NCBI GenBank assembly: GCA_964226685.1
Contig: CAXQRU010000108.1
Location: 1-8,822 of the forward strand
DNA length: 8,822 nt
Origin: CAXQRU01 sp964226685
GTDB taxonomy: Bacteria; Pseudomonadota; Gammaproteobacteria; Pseudomonadales; Cellvibrionaceae
Direction of reading: 5' to 3'
Made by a program: the position numbers and the translations under genes. Under the pieces are notes generated by a model that was not told the DNA's origin, did not search any database, and saw only the letters and a list, made by a program, of their open reading frames with translations. Below, one piece after another: positions 6,459-8,822 of the stretch. The first letter of the stretch is position 1. Every line of letters begins with the position of its first letter.

Positions 6459-7100
6459 ATGATTAGATCTTTTATAATAGCCATTGGGCTATTACTATCA
6501 ATTACCGGATGCGATTCAAAACCTGAAGCTGATATTGACTATGGAACGATTAGCAATAATGTTTATAGTAATAAATACTTTGATATTTCAATAAATGTAC
6601 CTGACACCTGGTTCGTGCAAAGTCAAGCAGACCAAAAAGCGTTAATGGAAACCGGATCAAATTTAATGGCAGGTGATGACAAAAACTTAAAAAAGCTCAT
6701 TAAAGAGTCCGAGAAACAAACTGTCAACTTGTTCACCTTTTTCAAGTTTGAGCCTGGCGCTCCTGTGGATTTCAATCCCAGTATCATTTCTGTTGCAGAG
6801 AGAGTAGCTCATATGCCAGGAATAAAAAAAGGATCCGACTATCTTTTTCATACTAGGAAACTCATAGAGTCTGGACAGCTGAATTATGAGTTTCCAAATG
6901 ACGTTTATACAAAGGAAGTTTCGGGATTGTCTTTTGATGTGATGCCAGCACAAATTACAGTTAATAATACCACCGTATATCAAGAATATTATGTTGTGAT
7001 AATAAAAGACTATGCCCTTGCTTTTATTCTTAGCTTCTCATCCGATTCAGATAAAAAGGAATTAGATAGTATTTTAAATGAACTTAAACTCACTAAGTAA
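6459..7100 (+). CDS. Predicted lipoprotein of unknown function, AT-rich
   Basis: A 213-residue protein starting at an ATG five bases after AGGAA (6449-6453). Residues 1-17 form a lipoprotein signal peptide with one Arg, a hydrophobic core, and the lipobox Ile-Thr-Gly-Cys18. Asp19 directly after the lipidated Cys would, by the E. coli rule, favour retention in the inner membrane. The mature part (Tyr-Phe-Asp-Ile-Ser-Ile-Asn-Val-Pro-Asp-Thr-Trp near 40-51; Tyr-Ala-Leu-Ala-Phe-Ile-Leu-Ser-Phe near 186-194; then a Lys/Glu/Leu-rich helix) recalls the strand-helix layout of small PsbP/Mog1-like extracytoplasmic domains. That is a weak impression and I do not recognise the family. Base use differs sharply from neighbours: positions 6541-6600 hold 13 G or C out of 60, whereas 7861-7920 in hemB hold 34. 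With intron-like debris on both sides this suggests recent acquisition. Confidence 0.85.
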   Translation: MIRSFIIAIGLLLSITGCDSKPEADIDYGTISNNVYSNKYFDISINVPDTWFVQSQADQKALMETGSNLMAGDDKNLKKLIKESEKQTVNLFTFFKFEPGAPVDFNPSIISVAERVAHMPGIKKGSDYLFHTRKLIESGQLNYEFPNDVYTKEVSGLSFDVMPAQITVNNTTVYQEYYVVIIKDYALAFILSFSSDSDKKELDSILNELKLTK

Positions 7101-7117
7101 TCCCCACAAACAGTATA

Positions 7118-7242
7118 ATTGGGTAAAGACGGGCATCTAGCCCGTACTCCCCACAGCACCTTGCATGCGGGGCCGCACAGGGCTTTTCCTGAAAAGCGTT
7201 TAAAACATACCGATAACCTCCGGTTTACTCCTGTGCTGGCTA
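7118..7242 (-). mobile_element. Group II intron 3'-end remnant (domains V and VI)
   Basis: Read on the minus strand, 7184-7157 form a domain V-like hairpin. It starts with the catalytic AGC, has lower pairs AGCCCT/AAGGTG including the conserved G.U, a short bulge, and an upper stem GTGCG/CGCAT closed by GCCC instead of GAAA. It runs into GGTGCTGTGGGGAG, close to the GGTGGTGTGGGAGG join seen in many bacterial introns. A domain VI-like hairpin follows (7152-7118): ACGGGC/GCCCGT around TAGAT, an outer GGG/CCC, then TTTACCCAAT. That places a bulged A seven bases before a 3' end finishing in AT, as expected for the branch point and splice site. G.U pairs make sense only on this strand. The stretch 7185-7242 (a GCTTTTC-CT-GAAAAGC palindrome and a stop for a short antisense frame) may be the end of domain IV. 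The upstream boundary is uncertain. Confidence 0.6.
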
Positions 7243-7351
7243 CCGCATTTTCACCGCCATATATTCTTTAACCCGGTCGGGCATGAACTCTGTATTTTTA
7301 GAGCCATTTGAGGTAGAGTCTTGATCAACCCCCTTAAGCACGCAACCGATT

Positions 7352-8347
7352 ATGATCAAACGACAATTTCCGCACACTCGCCTCAGGCGCAATCGATTCA
7401 AAGCCTTTAGCCGATCTCTAGTACAAGAAACGCATTTGCAACCCAGTGATTTTATTTACCCCTTGTTTGTCATCGATGGCGAGCAACGACAAGAGTCGGT
7501 TGCAAGCATGCCAGGGGTCGAGCGGCGTTCGATGGATTTATTGCTTGAAGAGGCGCGCGAGGCCTTTGAACTTGGCATTCCCGCTATTGCGTTATTCCCA
7601 AGCATTGATCACAGCCTAAAAACTGAGGATGGGCGCGAAGCCTTTAACCCCGACAATTTGATTTGTAGAACCGTTCGAGTGCTCAAAAGTGCATTGCCTG
7701 AGCTTGGCGTGATCACAGACGTGGCGCTCGACCCTTACACTAGCCACGGCCAAGATGGTCTAATCGATGCGAACGGTTACATCCTCAATGATGAAACCAT
7801 TGACGCGCTGATTCAACAAGCGGTGACTTGTGCGCAAGCAGGTGCAGATATTGTCGCGCCATCGGATATGATGGACGGTCGCATTGGCGCCATTCGAGAG
7901 GGGCTGGATAATGCCGGCTTTATCAATGTTGGTATCATGGCGTATTCGGCAAAATATGCCTCTAGCTACTATGGGCCATTTAGGGATGCGGTCGGCTCAA
8001 GCCAAAACTTGGGTAAAAGCGATAAAAAAACTTACCAAATGGACCCAGCCAATAGTGATGAAGCGCTGCACGAAGTGGCGCTGGATATTAATGAAGGCGC
8101 CGATATGGTGATGGTCAAACCAGCCCTGGCTTACCTAGATATTATTCATCGCGTCAAAACCCAATTCCAAGTCCCGACAATGGCTTATCAAGTCAGCGGT
8201 GAATACAGCATGCTGCGCTTGGCAGTCGATCAAGGTATTCTCAGTGAGGAGGTGATTATGGAATCGTTAATTAGCATTAAACGTGCGGGAGCCGATGCTA
8301 TTTTATCTTACTTCGCCAAAACCATCGCTTCTCAGCTACAAACCTAA
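7352..8347 (+). CDS. hemB: Delta-aminolevulinic acid dehydratase (porphobilinogen synthase)
   Basis: Cytoplasmic enzyme that joins two 5-aminolevulinates into porphobilinogen, the second common step of haem and other tetrapyrroles. Its 331 residues match the family length. Schiff-base lysines are Lys201 (Met-Ala-Tyr-Ser-Ala-Lys-Tyr-Ala-Ser) and Lys256 (Met-Val-Met-Val-Lys-Pro-Ala). The metal region reads Asp123-Val-Ala-Leu-Asp-Pro-Tyr-Thr-Ser-His-Gly-Gln-Asp136. The cysteines of zinc enzymes are replaced, so this belongs to the zinc-independent, magnesium-type group known from Pseudomonas. Asp-Pro-Ala-Asn near 231-234 and the final Gly-Ala-Asp-Ala-Ile-Leu-Ser-Tyr-Phe-Ala are also typical. The ATG has no clear Shine-Dalgarno, but homologous protein begins at once (Phe-Pro-x-x-Arg-x-Arg-Arg). 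No convincing promoter was found in the upstream gap, which holds intron-like debris. The last 12 bases overlap the convergent downstream frame. Confidence 0.98.
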   Translation: MIKRQFPHTRLRRNRFKAFSRSLVQETHLQPSDFIYPLFVIDGEQRQESVASMPGVERRSMDLLLEEAREAFELGIPAIALFPSIDHSLKTEDGREAFNPDNLICRTVRVLKSALPELGVITDVALDPYTSHGQDGLIDANGYILNDETIDALIQQAVTCAQAGADIVAPSDMMDGRIGAIREGLDNAGFINVGIMAYSAKYASSYYGPFRDAVGSSQNLGKSDKKTYQMDPANSDEALHEVALDINEGADMVMVKPALAYLDIIHRVKTQFQVPTMAYQVSGEYSMLRLAVDQGILSEEVIMESLISIKRAGADAILSYFAKTIASQLQT

Positions 8348-8689
8348 ATTCGCAGCTTCTGGGGCGAGCAATTCCTTCGGTGGCTCACCAAAACCTAAGG
8401 CCTGAAACAAGGCCTTAATTTCTTGATCTGGGTTGTCGTAAGACTTTACCTTGGTTTTATACTGCCCCTTGCCCGCCCATACTTTTACTTTTTCTTTACG
8501 AAATACGCAGCGTTTTAACCAAATATCCAAATCCGTATCAGACAAAACCCAATAACCCACTTCAACCAATGAAATCAACAAACCCACCCAATTCAAACGA
8601 ACAGCCCACAACATGACAGATAATCGCCGAGTCGTCATTTGCACCAGCAACTCTCCACTGGCACTAGCAACCAAACGATTCATTTTCAC
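8336..8689 (-). pseudogene. C-terminal fragment of a larger membrane protein (possible VasX/BTH_I2691-type effector tail)
   Basis: A 117-codon frame counted from a GTG at 8689; an ATG at 8683 is the alternative, and neither has a ribosome binding site. It stays open upstream to a TAA at 8725-8723, which would add 12 more residues before the GTG (Pro- and Asp-rich), as if the frame once came from further upstream. One hydrophobic segment lies at about residues 33-50. It is followed by Asp-Leu-Asp-Ile-Trp-Leu-Lys-Arg-Cys-Val-Phe, a basic stretch, and Tyr-Asp-Asn-Pro-Asp-Gln-Glu-Ile-Lys-Ala-Leu. A Trp-x-x-x-Cys-x-Phe tail after membrane helices reminds me of the C-termini of large VasX/BTH_I2691-type type VI secretion proteins; this is tentative. 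The cut-off lies beside the hairpin cluster starting at 8715, so insertion or deletion there may have removed the rest. A genuine small membrane protein is the alternative. Confidence 0.5.
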
Positions 8690-8714
8690 TAAATTAGGGT
8701 CTTCCGGAGAATCT

Positions 8715-8770
8715 GTGGGTGTTTATTCGCTCAAAAGGGGCTTTGCCCCTTGCCGCTGAGCTAACCCCAC
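8715..8770. repeat. Nested GC-rich inverted repeat (long imperfect hairpin)
   Basis: Three sets of perfect arms are nested: GTGGG/CCCAC (8715-8719 with 8766-8770), GCTCA/TGAGC (8729-8733 with 8757-8761), and AAGGGGC/GCCCCTT (8735-8741 with 8745-8751) around TTT. On the minus strand the inner hairpin is followed by TTTTG (counting the arm's own Ts), so it could end a transcript entering from the right, but the T run is short. It may equally be a REP-like extragenic element. Confidence 0.6.
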
Positions 8771-8781
8771 CCTCGCCGGGA

Positions 8782-8818
8782 GGCAGGGTTCCAGCAAGCT
8801 GAACCCTGCCAACAGGGT
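8782..8818. repeat. 10-bp inverted repeat plus an overlapping second hairpin
   Basis: GGCAGGGTTC (8782-8791) and GAACCCTGCC (8801-8810) are perfect complements around a 9-base loop. The right arm can also pair with the next bases, ACCCTG (8803-8808) with CAGGGT (8813-8818) around CCAA, so two alternative hairpins compete. The block is followed by AAAA at the window edge. No coding frame covers it. Its sequence style resembles dispersed extragenic palindromes. Confidence 0.65.
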
Positions 8819-8822
8819 AAAA

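Noticed and set aside
7114..7119. Perfect TATAAT as a hemB promoter with a structured leader
   Set aside because: No -35 box or TG extension lies at a proper distance, and the downstream structures pair better on the minus strand as intron domains. It may be used, but the sequence does not show it.
7129..7145. ACGGGC-ATCTA-GCCCGT as the intrinsic terminator of the lipoprotein gene
   Set aside because: On the plus strand no T run follows the stem; the hairpin is better explained as the domain VI-like part of the minus-strand intron remnant.
7175..7236. Cloverleaf-like fold with a 7-bp closing stem (GCACAGG/CCTGTGC) as a possible tRNA
   Set aside because: No A-box, T-loop or anticodon arm is present, and the closing stem shares bases with the domain V-like hairpin.
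8740..8770. Minus-strand TTAGCTCAGCGG resembling a tRNA D-arm
   Set aside because: No anticodon or T arm follows, and the bases belong to the nested inverted repeat instead.

Overview
The window looks like part of a chromosome from a marine gammaproteobacterium of the Oceanospirillales/Alteromonadales kind (Marinomonas-like is a guess). The hints are a magnesium-type HemB, a DUF2914 protein with a low-complexity acidic region, a large double-Cache-like chemoreceptor, a GcvA-like LysR regulator, and moderate G+C with one AT-rich gene. No species can be fixed from the sequence alone.

Left part (1-2825): the C-terminal part of a DUF2914 protein enters from the left edge. It opens with ten perfect 9-bp repeats coding Thr-Ala-Glu. 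Its stop overlaps by 11 bp the stop of a convergent gene for a 775-residue methyl-accepting chemotaxis receptor.

Middle (2827-6192): a LysR-type regulator is divergent from a likely three-gene operon. The operon codes a VOC/glyoxalase-fold protein, a GhrA-like 2-hydroxyacid dehydrogenase and an AEC-family (auxin efflux carrier) permease. Together they suggest a small regulated module that reduces or oxidises a 2-keto/2-hydroxy acid and moves it across the inner membrane. The substrate cannot be read from the sequence. A short palindrome lies just upstream of the first operon gene.

Accessory patch (6193-7351): an AT-rich gene for an unrecognised lipoprotein sits between two stretches that, on the minus strand, look like broken ends of group II introns. 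One is a 3' end (domain V/VI-like, ending at 7118). The other is a 5' end (domain I-like, starting near 6386 and lost after about 6278). Read on the minus strand the order is intron 3' end, lipoprotein segment, intron 5' end, so the halves are permuted around the gene. No reverse transcriptase gene is present. This is the most unusual part of the window.

Right part (7352-8822): hemB, a core tetrapyrrole gene, converges with and overlaps by 12 bp a 117-codon frame. That frame looks like the C-terminal end of a larger membrane protein, perhaps of the type VI secretion effector class. Its upstream end is cut off where a cluster of strong GC-rich inverted repeats begins, and these run to the window edge.

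No tRNA, rRNA, CRISPR array, transposase or complete mobile element was found. No stretch longer than 300 bases is without a gene.
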